The notes: a model not told the origin generated them from the letters alone. Shown: positions 22,706-35,644, counted from the stretch's first letter. The stretch is 64,000 nt of DNA from Anthostomella pinea (GCA_963556695.1 CAUWAG010000008.1:496001-560000), one strand, 5' to 3'. A program made the numbers and translations.

Positions 22706-25322
22706 ATGCTCACACCCACCTTCTCAACCGCAGTCATCTGGCTCACCATCCACGCCCTGGTCGTCGCCCAGACGGACGATGACAACCACAACAGCACCAC
22801 CACCACTCCGAGCTGGCACCAATACGTCCGCGCCCCGGCGAGCAGCACCGTCCGCCCCAAAGCCGTGCTGATGCAGTTCATGCGCGGCGACGTGCGCAAC
22901 CCGACCGGCCTGCTCGCAGCATCGGGCAACGACGACGACGGCGGCGGCAGCCCAACCATCCTCCGGCGCGAAACCTCCACCCGGGAAAATGCGTCGCTTG
23001 TGCTTGACTTTGGCCAGAATGTGGTCGGGCTGCTGGCGGTGGAGTTTGCGGGATCGGTCAACGGATCGGTCAACGGCTCGGCCTCCGGCTCGGACGGCTT
23101 TCCGGGACTGCGGCTGGCATTCTCGGAGGCGCTGGAGTTTTTGGGAGAGAGGAGCGATTTCACGCGCTCGGATAATGCGGGTCAAGGGGCTGGGGTGAGT
23201 TTGTCCTTTGTGGTTTTTTGGGGTTCATGGGAGAGGATAGGGGATTACGGGGAATAAGGGGAAGATAATGGACATGGGAGTAATTGGGGCTGATGAAGTT
23301 TGCAGAACCCGCCAGTGCTGGTGCCCTCCGGAACGGATCAGGTTCGTGAGACCGTCCAACCACCCCCCCCCCCCTTCCTTCCTTGAGGCCAACCCGGCCT
23401 CCAGGTGGTGAAGCTACAGTACCCACTCACGAAACTGACGTGCCCAGATCGCCGTGAAGAACGAGCCCTACACCTGGCTCAACCAGTGGGGCTGCGAGTA
23501 CGGCTCCCAGGTGTGCTCCGACGGCCTGCACGGCTTCCGGTACGTCAAGATCTCGCTCGACGCCTTGCCGGCCGACGCCCCCTACACGTCCTCTGCGGGT
23601 GAAGTGAGTATCAATGCCGTCACCTTGCGCTGGTCCGGCTTCCGCGGCACCCTGGACTCGTATACCGGCTGGTTCGAGTGCTCCGATGCGGCGCTGACGC
23701 ATTGGTGGTTTGATGGGGTGTATACGACTGAGAGTAAGCCAACCCCTATTTGATCCTTCTGGGCAATGACCGTAATCAAGAAAATCCCCCTTGACCCTAA
23801 GACCTCTCTCATCCCCTTAAAAGTCCATCGCCCACTAACACAACACGCCAAAGTGTGCACCGACGTCTTCCGCGCCAACGACACCGACCCGCGCAGCGCC
23901 GCCAGCCCCTCCCTCCTCAACCAGTGGGTCGTCCACGACGGCGCAAAGCGCGACCGCGACCCCTACGTCGGCGACCTCGCCGTCGCGGGCCTGACCAGCT
24001 ACCTCAGCCACGGCAGCCCCACCACCATCTCCTCCTCCATCTCCGCAGTCCGCACCGTCCTCGACGACCTGGCCGCCCACCAACGCGCCGCCGACGGCTG
24101 GATCCCACCGGCCAGCATCCAGGACTACGCCCTACCACTCTTCGACTACCCGCTCTGGTGGGTGGTCGCGGGGTCTGATTATGTGATGTACAGCGGGAAC
24201 GTGTCGTTCATCGAGACGCATTACGCGGCTTTGGTTGGGGTGCTGGATGCGTATTATCCGGCGCATATGGACAATAAGACGGGGTTGCTCGTAAGGCCTG
24301 ATGGGTATGGCGATTATGCATTCGTGCCGCGTGAAGGGTCCGCGGCTTATTACAGCGCGCTGTACGTCCTGGCGCTCCGGCGCGCCGCGGATCTCGCGGG
24401 GTTCGTGGGAGGCGGCCGGGATGTGGATGTGAGGAGGTGGAAGGCGCGCGCTGATCGCGTGGCGCGGGGGGTGGTGGACGGGCTTTGGGATCCGGCTGTG
24501 GGGGCTTTCTTCGATCGGAAGTGCGATGATGGTGCTGCTGCTGGTTGCGAGGCGCACGCCCAGGATGGGAATAGTCTTGCCATCTTGTCCGGCGTCGCCA
24601 ACGCGACGCTGGCGGCGTCTGCGCTGGCGTATATGTCCAGCGCCATGGGGCGGTTCTATGGGAACGCCTTCTATGATGCTGCCGGCGAGGCGTTGGGTGC
24701 TGGGTTTGCGGACCGGGTTTATCCTTTTATTTCGTATTTCGAGATTGCTGCGCGATTTGAGACGGCGGGAGTAAACGCGGTGGACGGGGTGGATGGGGCG
24801 CTGGACCAGATCCGCCGCACCTGGGGCTGGATGGCGGCGAACGAGACGGCCGGCACGCACTGGGAGGGCATCGGGGCCGGTGGCAGCAAGTATGAGGGCG
24901 GGTTCACGAGCTTGGCGCATGGCTGGTCGACGGGCGTGGTGCCGCTGTTGAGTACATACGTGCTAGGCGTGAAGCCTGTGAAGCCTGGGTTTCGGGAGTG
25001 GGCTGTCCGGCCTAGACCGGGTGGTGGTTTGACCTGGGCCCAGGGCGAGGTGCCTACGCCGTTTGGGTCGCTGAAGGTCCGCTGGGATAGGGGGACGAAT
25101 GGGGAGGGGTTCGTGGTGACGGTGCGGGCGCCTGGGGGCACGAACGGGACGGTGAGCTTGCCGGCTGCGGAGGGCGATGTGGAGGGCGGGGTGGTGTGGG
25201 CGGATGGGAGTTTTGGTGTTCAGGGGAAGGTCATGGGTGGGTTTGTGGAATTCGCGGTGGAAGGAGGAGGGGAGGTGCTTGTTGGGTATCCGAGAACGCT
25301 AGCGGGTGAGGATGCTCTTTAG
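22706..25322 (+). CDS. Secreted GH78 alpha-L-rhamnosidase
   Basis: Predicted extracellular glycosidase that removes terminal alpha-L-rhamnose from pectic (rhamnogalacturonan) or plant glycoside substrates; 759 residues. Exons: 22706-23194, 23306-23341, 23448-23733, 23854-25322. The N-terminus is a hydrophobic signal peptide, with likely cleavage near residue 21 after VVA. The small 36-nt exon 2 supplies NPPVLVPSGTDQ and leads into IAVKNEPYTWLNQWGCEYG. The GH78 motif region reads DGAKRDRDPYVGDLAVAGL, followed by WVVAGSDYVMYSGN and, near the C-terminus, HWEGIGAGGSKYEGGF and SLAHGWSTGVVPLLSTYVLG, typical of the (alpha/alpha)6 barrel and C-terminal beta domain. Several N-glycosylation sequons (NGS, NAS, NVS) are present. 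GC at third positions is high. Intron 2 contains a C-run of about a dozen bases at 23357-23370. Confidence 0.92.
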
Positions 25323-25867
25323 AGACTTGGAACAGGTGGTTCTATCATGAAAGTAGAAAGGAGGAGAAAGTTGAGATATCAAATCCGTGCTCTGTGTCCG
25401 TGGTGACATGGATTGCAGGGTCTAATAGTTTTTAGAGAGTTCCTGGGCAATGTCATCGTCAGGTTTGTCAACAAAGAGCATCGACTATACCTGCGCTGAC
25501 CATAATCATTTGGTTCGGTTCAGAGGATGTTCTTTTGAACCTGACTCAGTGGAGTTACGAACGAAAAGACAAGACGTGTAAGACACAGAGATGACCAACG
25601 ACAAGGCAGCTTCACAGGCACTCGACAACGGCAATGCGGAGAACGAAGATGAGAAGAGCAACATTGCCTTCTATGAATTGATGTACATTTTCCAATCGCG
25701 GTACAGCAGGCTGACCTTCCACCACCTATAATACACATCTTATACATTAGCTGGTGAGCATATCTTGGATAGACGCAATATAAATGTCGCTTCCGGGGGC
25801 TCTCAACTCCAGCTTTGGAGGTGGGATGAATTTCTGATCATTCCTCGAACAGAGCAGCACGTATCCA
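25323..25867. other. Convergent 3' intergenic region
   Basis: Short AT-richer spacer between the 3' ends of the rhamnosidase and MAS2 genes. No gene seen. Confidence 0.5.
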
Positions 25868-27670
25868 TCACCGTTTGCCAAGTCCCCACCTGTATATCCT
25901 ATCCTGGATCTCCTCCCAGGTCATCTGCTTCGCCGAGACACCAGGTGCGTCAGCCTCTTGCAACACAACAGTGGGCGCGCCGCTCCCCTTGCCATTGTTT
26001 TGCACTAGACCGCCGACAACCTGCTTGGCTACGCGGCGCAAGTCCTTGACCGTCAGGTTTTCGATCTTCCGGCACATCTCGTGGACTGGCACCTTCCGGC
26101 CATGTACCTGGACTTGCCTTCCTAAGTCCTCCAGTTCGACCATTCGGCTCTCCAGGTTCATGAGCAAGCTCGATCGCAGCTGGTTCTTGGCACGTTGTAC
26201 CTCTGCTTCGCCGAGCGCTGCAAATCCAGTATCTAATGTGAGTGCCCGTAGTTCCTGGCACATGACATCCAACATGTGTTGGGTGCGGCCGGGTATACAC
26301 AAACCGGAGATCCCAAAGAGACCGGAATCTGTGTAAGAGTGGTTGAAGGCAATACAAGACTCAACCCATGCGTGCTGATTCAGCACGTTGGTGTATAGCC
26401 GTGAGTACATACCCTTGCCAGGGCCACCCGCAGAGAAGGAACCACCGCCACCAAGCAGAGTGTTCAGCGTGGCGAGGGCATATATGTCATCGGAGGCGAT
26501 GGGTAGTCCCTCGAAAGCGAGATGTATGTGGGTGAAATTCGGTTGTAAGGGGTTTGGAGATTGTGGTTGAGTAGGGAGTGCGACGAATCCGCCAGTGTAG
26601 TGTGCCGGGGCAGACATGTCTTCTAATGTTGGTTGTAAAGCAGATGAACTTAGGACTGCGGCGTTGTTGCTTGCCGAAGTAGAGAGGTTCTTGAAAAGGG
26701 GTATCTTGGATAACAGACTCGGAGATTGCTGGGACGAGGTGATCGATGCGGATGTTGAGGACTCCGAAGAGGAGGACGACTCGCTTGCGCTTGACAGCGA
26801 GTCAATGGAGGTCTCTGAACCCGATCTTGATAACAATGCTTGTCCTGAGCTTTTCATGTCCCCAAAGAACTCTGTCGCCAGCCGCACAGCGTCAGCATGA
26901 GCGACTCCGGCAAAAGCAACTACCGTCCTCTCTGGACGGTAGAATGCATCTCTATAGCTTCTCACAACCGACTTGTCGATCTGTGTTATGCGCTCCATCG
27001 GACACAGCAGTGGGTTGCCCAGTGTGTTGTCCTTGAACGCGGCCATGTGCACCAACTCGGGCAGTATCAACTCCGGCTTCTTCCATATCTCGTTGATCTC
27101 GTATTCGGCCGTGATAAGCTCCTGCGCAACTTCCTCGTCGGTGATCTGGGCATTCTGGATCGTGTTTGCGAGAAGCTCGGTTGCGGTCGGAATGGCAGAG
27201 TTGAAGGTTGCCGCCTGGTACATCATGGACTCTCTGGAGGAAACACACTGAATGTTACCCCCGAGAGATTCCACCGTCTCCTGCAGTTCTTCACCGCTCT
27301 TGTTGGTGGTCGACTGGAAGGCGAGGCGGTCGACGATGTGGCTCACACCACTCAGATGGGCATTCTCGAATCTTGACCCGGCCTCTATGTAGACCCCCAC
27401 GCCGGAAAAGGAGCCAGGGAGGGCCTCAGACGCGACGCGAACGCCATTTGGTAGTGTCGTCACTTGATCAAGCTCCGTCGGTTCCTACACGAAATCAGTA
27501 CCTGTTGTTCCTGCGACTCGGACTGAGTGACGAGTGGCAGCTACCTTCGCGTCTGGCACCTTAACGGTGGCTAGTGTTCGGGTCTGGAGCGGTCGGGAAT
27601 TCCTCGCGCAAGATCGCGCTGGAGAGGCGAAGCCCCTGATTAGGCTTCTAGACGAACATGCCCGGAACAT
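25868..27670 (-). CDS. MAS2: Mitochondrial processing peptidase alpha subunit
   Basis: Non-catalytic, substrate-binding alpha subunit of the matrix peptidase that removes presequences from imported proteins; 580 residues. Exons (minus): 27670-27545 and 27484-25868. The N-terminus MFRACSSRSLIRGFASPARS is Arg/Ser-rich and acid-free, as expected for a mitochondrial presequence. The M16 core follows with VTTLPNGVRVASE and GVSHIVDRLAFQST, where the HxxEH zinc site of the beta subunit is absent as normal for alpha. The Gly-rich loop LLGGGGSFSAGGPGKGMYSR (about residue 385) is the alpha hallmark for presequence binding. Residues about 250-290 are a Ser-rich low-complexity insertion. I chose the ATG at 27670 because upstream residues in that frame do not resemble a presequence. 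Confidence 0.95.
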
Positions 27671-27831
27671 ACTGAAAGAAGTCGCGTTGCAACAGATATG
27701 ACCAAGATACCTACTCGGCAGCGCAGGAGAGGTTTGCAAATGACGATTGAAATGTTTACTTATCAGATCTCTTATCAGACCGCGCTAATCAACGCTTAAG
27801 TACATAAGGTGGTCTGTGCTCCAGGCCATCT

Positions 27832-29605
27832 TTAATGTGTAGCCACCACTTCACGCATCTCTGCCATGTCAACAGCTGTTTCTAATATTACAACGCCCAG
27901 TGGCAAATCATGCATGGCTCCGGCCAAGCCCAGAGGACGAATCTTGAACTCGATGTCTTTCACCTTCACGTCGACCCTTGTTCTCCACCTCCTCACGCTC
28001 TCTTGACTGCCTGTGGTTATTCCCACGAATGTCGGCTCCTTGAGCTCGTACGTCTGTAGGCTCAGACGTGAGTCTTACACCACAGAACTGTAGTACGACG
28101 ACGATCATCTGAATTACTTTCAGGAGCCCGGAGATTTCCATCAACCTCATAGCATCGAGATCTGCAGGTGGCTTCGATGTTATCTGGCCACTTCCTCCGG
28201 GTTCATGCTCGGCCGATGAGAATGCCCCCAAGGATGTGCTCGAAGGCGCCGGGGCGTCCGTTGCTGCTCGAAATGTCGTACCAGTAACACTCGTGTGCCT
28301 TCCGCTATCAGTCGATGGCAAAGGCCGACCTCGTAAGGCTGAGATGGCTTCAAGGGAGACCAAAGCGTTGGCGAGATTCGCTTCAGTAGGCTCTGTGGGG
28401 TCGCTATGTGACGAAGCCACGTCCTCCTCGATAACACCACCCAGTATTGATTGTAGCATCGACGATTGTTGTTCCAGAAGGTGTTGGTTCTGGTCATCGA
28501 TGGCACCTTGTTGATGTTGTGGGGTGCGACCAGCAGCATCGGTTGGGAGCCTTCCGGCTGCCGTGTTCTCCTCCTTGAACGATGCTATCTGAGGGTTGGG
28601 CACCACGATAGGCACTTCTCTCAGGTTTTCTTCCTGCATGGCAAGAGCCAGGCCTTGGGCCAACTCGTCCAGCGGCTGTCGAAATCGATGGCAGTCACCG
28701 AAGTTGATGAGCGTCGTGACACAACGCTCATCTTTGTTCCGGTTCGTCGGGAATCTGCTCAACTTGTGCTTGAATCTGTCGTTCAAGCTTTCGAGCTTGC
28801 CGCTGACTTCGACTCGCATGTAGACTGGCTCACCGCTATGCTGGAATGAGAAAGCCGTGTGGATGACATTGCTCCGTATGGACTGTTGCTCGAGAACATT
28901 CTCGGTGAGTTCCCATTCGAGGACTTTGTATGCACAAGTTCTCTTTCCCGGTAACAGCTGCCCAGCAAACGTCCAGCGACTTTCTTGGGCGAAGGTCTTT
29001 TCTGAGTCTGTACCAATCCCCCCGAATCCCATAAGACCCCCTACCTCGACGTGCGGCCTGAGATGGTACCTCTTCACTTTCGACATGTGCTGAGGCTGCC
29101 CGGCTAAATGGTGAGGACCGAACCATGGTGTTAGCTGCACTGGATGCTCTTCCGGGACTGTCTTCCATGGATAGTGCTGGAGCTCCCTCAAATCCGGCGG
29201 CGAAGGCGACAAAGGCGGCTCTACATCGCGGGGAGTCTTTCTATGTCGGCTTAGCATGGGCGGCGAAGGCGGCGGAGGGGGCGCCACATCGCGGGGAGTC
29301 CTTCTTGAGTGTTGGCCTAGCATGGGCGACTCATCATTGAGAGTCACTGTGACCGTAGCACTCTTAAGGCGGCAGTCTTTTGGCTGACTGAAGTTCAAGT
29401 CCATGTATATGATGCCCGCGGGGCTACTCGGTTCCCCAAGCACGCCCCAACGCGACTTTTTGAAGAGAAATCGACAGTCGACTTGGACCTTTCCAACTGT
29501 TCCTCCTCCGACTGAAGCTTGCGTGGAGGGAAAGTGGTCGAATCGCTCGAGATCATATTTCTCGTACTTTCTCTTCAATCTCTTCAGCTCCGGGTGATGT
29601 GCCAT
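27832..29605 (-). CDS. Fungal orphan protein with Pro-rich repeats
   Basis: Predicted 569 residues from exons (minus) 29605-28118 and 28053-27832. The 64-nt intron (GTAATT donor, CCTACAG acceptor) moves from a frame that degenerates into Arg/Glu-rich sequence into one encoding a coherent end, YELKEPTFVGITTGSQ then IRPLGLAGAMHDLPLGVVIL. The N-terminal half has a conserved-looking beta-rich region (VQVDCRFLFKKSRWGVLG, KSATVTVTLNDE), an imperfect duplication of a TPRDVxPPxxPSPP unit at about residues 110-145, and a second structured block (ESRWTFAGQLLPGKRTCAYK, VIHTAFSFQHSGEPVYMRVEVSGK). The C-terminal third is Ser/Thr/Gly-rich and probably disordered. I do not recognise a domain and give no function. 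Confidence 0.6.
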
Positions 29606-30164
29606 GGCATTAATGAGAAATTCTTGAGAGTCGGGCTACGCGAACTAACCACGCGAATCAGTCGTTATCTTGTAGCCTTGACAATCAGGGGGATTTGAGT
29701 TGCTGAAATACAGGCGCTCACGACAAACCCCTCCTCCCCTCATCTGGAAACACGGAGTGCCTGTACACTGTATGGGGGTAATGATCGTGCAAGGAACGAG
29801 TACTGAACAAGCCCCCAACCGGCAAATTGCCGCATACAACAGTACTTGCTCTCGAAACGATAGATACCGCTGTGCCTTGTACGCGGGCCTGGCCGGCAAT
29901 TTGGGGGCCATATGCGATGCATGTATCTGTATGCACGTTGCCTTCCTTCGCACCAGCCGAACCAGTTCGCCATACAGCCGTGAGTGGCCTTGCAACCGGT
30001 CGCTGCTGAATTGGTAAGGCAATCGAGGTACTACATGTGGATGCATCGGGGTACATCAGATACCGGACGGCGGGCCGAGTTGCTTTGTGTTGGAACTCGT
30101 TCTAGTTACCACCACCATCACCACCACCACCAACCCCCCCATTACCGTCATCGCGCATTCTGCC
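29606..30164. promoter_or_regulatory. Divergent intergenic region
   Basis: Shared upstream region of the divergent orphan genes at 27832-29605 (minus) and 30165-33704 (plus). It has a CCA/ACC-rich simple repeat at about 30107-30133 just before the plus-strand start codon. Open frames here run on both strands and look like non-coding sequence. Confidence 0.4.
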
Positions 30165-33100
30165 ATGGACAGACAATACGATCCGAGACAACCAAGCTTC
30201 CGCGAGAAAAAGACACTTACGACGCCCACGCGGGATGGGCTACAGGAAAAGCCCTGGAGTCTGTCTAAGCTGTTCCCCAGTCGATACAGCCCCGCGCGCG
30301 GTATCGAGCTCAGGGACATGGCAAAGGGAAAGGAGCTGGCGATAGCAGGGCTCCATCACGACGCCGATGAAGAAACGCGAGGTTCTTCGCCCTTTGATGT
30401 GATCGCAAAGCGCGAGAAAGGGATTGACCCGAATCCTGATTATGCTACACATTATTATGCTACACATCATGAACGCGGCCGACGACCAAAACAACGGCCT
30501 GTAGCACCCCACTACACTGCCAACCGTGACAGCGCGTCCGTCTTGGATGCTATCAGGGATGTCGATGTCATTCTGGACTCGGCACAATGTAAAGATCAGA
30601 CTGTCCATCTAGACTTGGATGCAGACATCGACCTAGACATGGATCTCGAGGAACTCGCTCGCTTTTCTCGGCTCGGGAAGTTCGGTGATGCGATTTCACT
30701 GTACCAGCGGAACCTACGAGTACATATTGGGAACCCACACGTCCTTATTCAATACGGAGAGATGCTTCTGGAACAAGGGGACTACAAGACGTTGCTTGAA
30801 CTGGACTGTGATCTCATGGGTGGATCCACGAACTCATTACTGGACACCAATGGAGGCCAACTTCTGGATCTCTACTGGAGACTGATCCAGGGATCGCAAG
30901 ATCGCACCAGTCAGTCCTATCGGTCCAAGAAATCAACCTAATATTCAGAGCTCTTGAACTTACCCATCGGTCACTAAACCTACAGGGTTCGACCGTAGGG
31001 TCTACCGAGGTATGGGTCTACCCACAGAGTATAGTAAGATATTCTAACAGACCACTAGATCAGGATCCTTTCCCTAGTCGCCTACTGGGTTAGGGAGACG
31101 CCTCTGACCCAAGATGGTCTTGACTTCAACCAGCAATTCAAAACGCTCTTCCCACAGCAGTTTTTTACGAGCCTGTACATCAGCCTTCTCCGACAAGGTA
31201 GGATATGGGACCTTCATGACATTATCGGGGCCATGGTTTACACACGAGACATCAATGCCGTCCTAAGTGATCTCCTTGGTGCAATGGACTTCGCACGTGG
31301 TTTAGATCAGCTTATCAACGACTGGCAGGCGCCTGTGTATGACGAATCAACAACCCTTGCTCTACTAGGGATCATTAATTTATTCCTCGAGTTCGTAGGC
31401 ACCTTCAACGCCCCAATGTCCACAATCCAGTACTGCCTAGACTCAGCCCTCTCACTGGCACGTTCGATCAACCAACATGATCTTGAAAATTTAAGAAGTC
31501 GCCAATACGTCAAGTTCATTTTCTTGAAGGCTGCGCGGACGGCAGCTCAGCATGAACATGTACTCAACCCTTCCGTCTATCTATTCTCGGCGAATGGATT
31601 CAGATTGCCTGCGTTCAAGCATAGTACATTCCTGCCCGTATACATACCCATCGCGACCGAGAATCCTGGTTGGAGAAAGACGGCTTCCAGCACTGTGCTC
31701 ACTAACCCAATCAAGCTTGCTCTGAGAAGTTCGACGGAACTCCGCGACTATAAAATGGCTGCACTATGCTGGCAGCAGCTGATTAACCTGTCCTCGGATC
31801 CGAAGTCAGAATTCGAAGCTCTTTGTCATCTGAAAAAATCAGTCCAAGCCGACATGGCTGGATATCTGGAGGTTTTGCTTTCGAGCTATCTAGTCTCCGA
31901 TACCGATGAAGCACGGAGAAAGTTACGAACCGAACTTGCGGAAGTTACTTCCTCGACAATTACGTTCTCTTTCCTGAATGCATGGGCCGCACACATGATG
32001 CTGCATAGCCTCGAAACGGACCCTGATCGCGCAGCAAGGGCCATTTCGCAGGCAGTAAACATATTTCCTTTGCTTCCTCCTCCTGCGCGTGATCAGGTCT
32101 CCGACAGCTTACCTTTCTGGCGGGCAAGATACCAGAGCCGACCACATGGACAATTTGAGACAACTCGAATGACGGCATCTGGTCAGCTACAGATAGACGC
32201 CGAAGACCAGATCGAGGCGGACCAGCTACTTTTGGATGCAAGGCGCACAAGGCTACACACAAACCGGCAGAAAGCTGAGCCCAAGCCTCTAAAGCAAGGT
32301 CGTCAATCTGTATCTCGCCTTCAGGGAAGCAACAAAGCCTCAGCCAGATTGGCTCGTGATTCCTCGGGGGATCAGAGTGGCGTAGGAGAATCCAGCCAGG
32401 CCGAGCCAGACAAGGCGAAACACCAGAAGTCTCTGCATCGTAGCGAAGACAGACATGAAGGCGGAGGCCATAACAAGGTGCGCAGCCGTGCGAGCAGCCT
32501 CTCTACTGAATAATTCAAGCTGACATGATGACAGCAGCACTTGGCGCGACACGAGGTCCCGCCTCGACCGATTTCCATCCGGCGGCACAAGCTGCCCAGT
32601 CGGCCCAAGCTACCTCACCCCGTTCTTATCATGGCGCGTTACTCAGTAGTGAATATGATTCTGACAGTTCGGGAGGAGAGGATGATGACTGGACAGATTC
32701 CTACGCGGAAATCACTAATGATGGGTACTCAGAGATACCACAGCCCTCGCCCAATTCTCTCCGTTCTCCAATCACAAAGGCTTATGGAGTAAGGCATGTG
32801 TTGCAGGACAGACTCGCCCGTGCAGCCTCCAATCATGACTACGAGGATGCAGCATTGATCCGCGTCGTGATCGAAGAACACAATCTGGCTCTGGAGCAAA
32901 AGCAGCATGAGGCAGATACACATAATGATGCGCTAGGTGTGAAGGCACGCAGACGTTTTCGCTTGGGAACGAGGCGGTACGAATCCGTGGACTCTAGACT
33001 GCGCAATGCTGAAGAGTATCAGCAGGATATGAACAGGGGACTCATCCATGACAGCAGAATCGGCATTCCCAGCTCGGTCCAAGGGAGTGAAGACGAGTCT

Positions 33101-33704
33101 GTCTACCCCTATCCCTATCCCTATCCCAGAGACCCCTATCCCAAAACACGGATTCGCATCCGGCACACGAAGCCGGACTCGGCATCAGATCATGAAGTTG
33201 CAGGTCAGCTGGCGAATAGGCTGGAAGAAGCGAACGCGAAGGCCACAGCGGACAAGAAAAATCCGGACCGAAGAAAGGAGATGAACGGCGATGACACTGG
33301 CAAGAAGGAAGTTGTGATCGGATCCGACGAGGAACCCATGCCGGTTGTTACACGAGACAGCGACAGCGTCCCAAACAGCAGTGTCACCGTCACTCGTTAT
33401 GAAGATGGGCGCGGTAGAAGTTTTGGCGCTGAAGACAGCCGCCACAAAACCCACACAACAGGTCGTGATACTAGCAGGAAAAGGGAGGGTTGGTCACGCC
33501 ACGTTTCTGGTGAAAGTAGTAACAGCATTGAGCCGGTCTCTCGCAGTAAGTCACGTTGTATATTACCTGAAGCGATATAACCATATCTATATGCTAATAT
33601 TTTTGGTAACAGGATCTACGATGCCCACGGTGGAGAATGTTGTCGACTTTGAGGGGTCATATTCCGCAACGGAAAGAAAGAAAGACGTGTCGGGAGGCCC
33701 TTGA
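30165..33704 (+). CDS. Long helical orphan protein with UVR-like motif; apparent frameshift
   Basis: Unrecognised fungal protein, roughly 1,100 residues if read as one gene. Segments: 30165 to about 30910 (disordered N-terminus, then FSRLGKFGDAISLYQRNL, a TPR-like helical pair, and LLDLYWRLIQGS); continuation in another frame to 31009 (EINLIFRALELTHRSLNLQG); intron 31010-31058; 31059 to about 32490 (helical region, then basic, disordered sequence); then 32538-33545 and 33613-33704. An intron with GTGCGA donor near 32491 and GACAG acceptor near 32537 would join the last two parts; otherwise a stop at 32511 ends one gene and a second starts at 32525. The last part contains LARAASNHDYEDAALIRVVI, which resembles a UVR-type helical hairpin, and a YPYPYPYP repeat. 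The frame change near 30890-30910 coincides with an 8-bp tandem duplication. Confidence 0.5.
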
Positions 33705-33930
33705 TGGAGCAGTTAGAGTTCGTGATGGGCTGCAGGTTGCTGCTATTGATTCATGTTCCTAGTGTGTTGGCCCTTATGCTACTTCAAAGTTTCATACCAA
33801 TGGAGGAATTTGACCCAGAACTCCATGAGAAATAGGGCAGAGTCCAGCCGTTGGTCTTTGGCGGCAGATTTGCAATCACAGGTGAATTCACCCTCGATTG
33901 CCCCTGACTGCGACTCCCCTCTCCATCGGT

Positions 33931-35367
33931 CTACAGCCCATTCTCCTCTAAGAACTTAAGGGAAACAGCGTACCCAGCATTCGCATTCAGATGCAGCACG
34001 TTTCCGTGCCCCGCCCCAGGCTGTACATACGTCTCTATGGCCGTGGCGTTTGGATAGACGGACTTGGGATAATCCGGGTCGAAATTGCCCTTGCAGTCGC
34101 CCCCACACACAAGGTAGTCGAACTCCCCGAGGAAGAACTGCAGCGGCCCGGCAAAGCTCGGCGAGTATCCGAAATCCAGGAGACCTCGCGCGGACAAGGC
34201 ATCGCCGATGGCAAAGGGCTGCTTGATGCTCTCGCCGTACGCGAGAGCCTCGTCCGTGAAGCCGGTCGGGTCGGAAGTGCCGTTACGGTGGAAGAAGAGG
34301 CTCTGCAGGACCGTCGGGGACGAGGGGACGATGTAGCCGCTGCCCAGGGCGCCGTAGAGTGCGGGATTGTTGGACGCGGCGTACTCGAAGCTATAGATAC
34401 CCGCCGGCCCGAGTGCCGAGTGCAGGGGGAAGGTGAAGCCCGTGAGGATTGCGCCCGAGGACTCGGCGCCGTACCTCTTCAGGAAGGCGGCGGTGGTCTG
34501 CGAACCCAGGCTGTGGCCGACGTGGACGACTTTATCAAAGGGCGCCAAAGGAGGCAGCGTACTTGGGAGGCTTGGATATCCTGCTATTGACGCCGACAGC
34601 AGGGTGCCGTCTCGAGCCATTTTTGTCAGGCTGTGGAGGATTTCGATTGACACAGCGCCTTGCACTTCGAGTGTATCAGCATCTCGTCTTGGAACCATGA
34701 CAGCCAGGCTCCAGAAGAACAAGAAGAAGAAGAGCGAAAGGGGTACAACAAAGCCCGTTCAAGAGAAAAACACCTAGGGTCTTAAAAAGGGGCAAGGGGC
34801 GTTTCTATACGTACCGATGTCGTACGCGTCCGGTTTCTGCGACAGCCCGTTGCCGAGGCGGTCGTAGTTCAAGACGGTGTATCCAGCCATCACGGCCGCA
34901 TAGACGTACGAGTATTGCGCTGGATCGATCTCGGCGGCAACTGCAAAGCATCGCGCAGGCTGGTCAGCACACGAACTTAACCGGCCGGCTTGTGCGATTT
35001 CCAACGTACAGTACCTATGATCGAAGGCGCCTCCATGTGAGAGGATCTGCAGGACGTGTTTATCCTGCGCAGGCTCCGGGAGGCAGAGCTGGGCGTATAT
35101 GGAGAACGTGTCGGTGATGTTGAGCTTGCCAATGATGCGCTGAGTGGTGTTTGGAGCCGTGCGTCTGTCCAACTCGTCGACTAACCTGCCCACGTCGGCG
35201 TTGCTGTCGACGCGAGGGACGTCGAGTTTGTAGTTGGTGGCTGTGACGGAGACGTTGAGCATTAGGTCGTGGCAGTTGGGGGTAAAGGTTTGGTTGGTTG
35301 CGCGCTTGGCTGGTGAAGCGGCGGAGAGGGCGGCGAGCACCAGGGGGAGGGAGAGTGATGATTTCAT
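33931..35367 (-). CDS. Secreted alpha/beta-hydrolase (lipase/esterase-like)
   Basis: Predicted extracellular serine hydrolase, 405 residues. Exons (minus): 35367-35010, 34940-34815, 34664-33931. The N-terminus MKSSLSLPLVLAALSAASPA is a signal peptide, followed by a likely propeptide ending near KR. Fold landmarks are the oxyanion strand VLQILSHGGAFDHRY, the AEIDPAQYSYVYAAVMAGYT and NYDRLGNGLSQKPDAYDI strands typical of fungal secreted alpha/beta hydrolases, the nucleophile elbow VHVGHSLGSQ, FDYLVCGGDC near the acid position, and GAGHGNVLH with the catalytic His. Introns are 69 and 150 nt with GTACGT donors. Exon 3 starts VQGAVSIEILHSL, which fits the helix after the DAYDI motif. Several NxT/S sequons are present. 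The substrate is unknown. Confidence 0.85.
34948..34975. repeat. 28-bp repeat copy inside hydrolase intron 1
   Basis: Lies within intron 1 of the hydrolase, starting 7 bp from the acceptor end. It matches 35846-35873 with three differences, all C/T or G/A. It ends with the shared block CTGGTCAGCACACGAA. Confidence 0.8.
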
Positions 35368-35644
35368 GGTGGCCGGCTGTTGGGATGGAGTCTTGATGAG
35401 AGTCTTGATGAGGTTCTGGGGTTCTTTGGGATTCTGGATGTATACGATCGAGCTGATGATGTTGCTGATAGGAAGTCCATCTCCTGTTGACTGTCGAAGC
35501 ATCTTATACTCATTGCTTTCCCTACACAGTCAGTTGCAGGCTATGGCATCGCATAGCGATCGTATTGAGCATCCATCGGTCACAGGGTCTGAGTATTACA
35601 CGGTGTGACAATTCAATAATCAAATCACGGCCGGCCTCCCTGTG

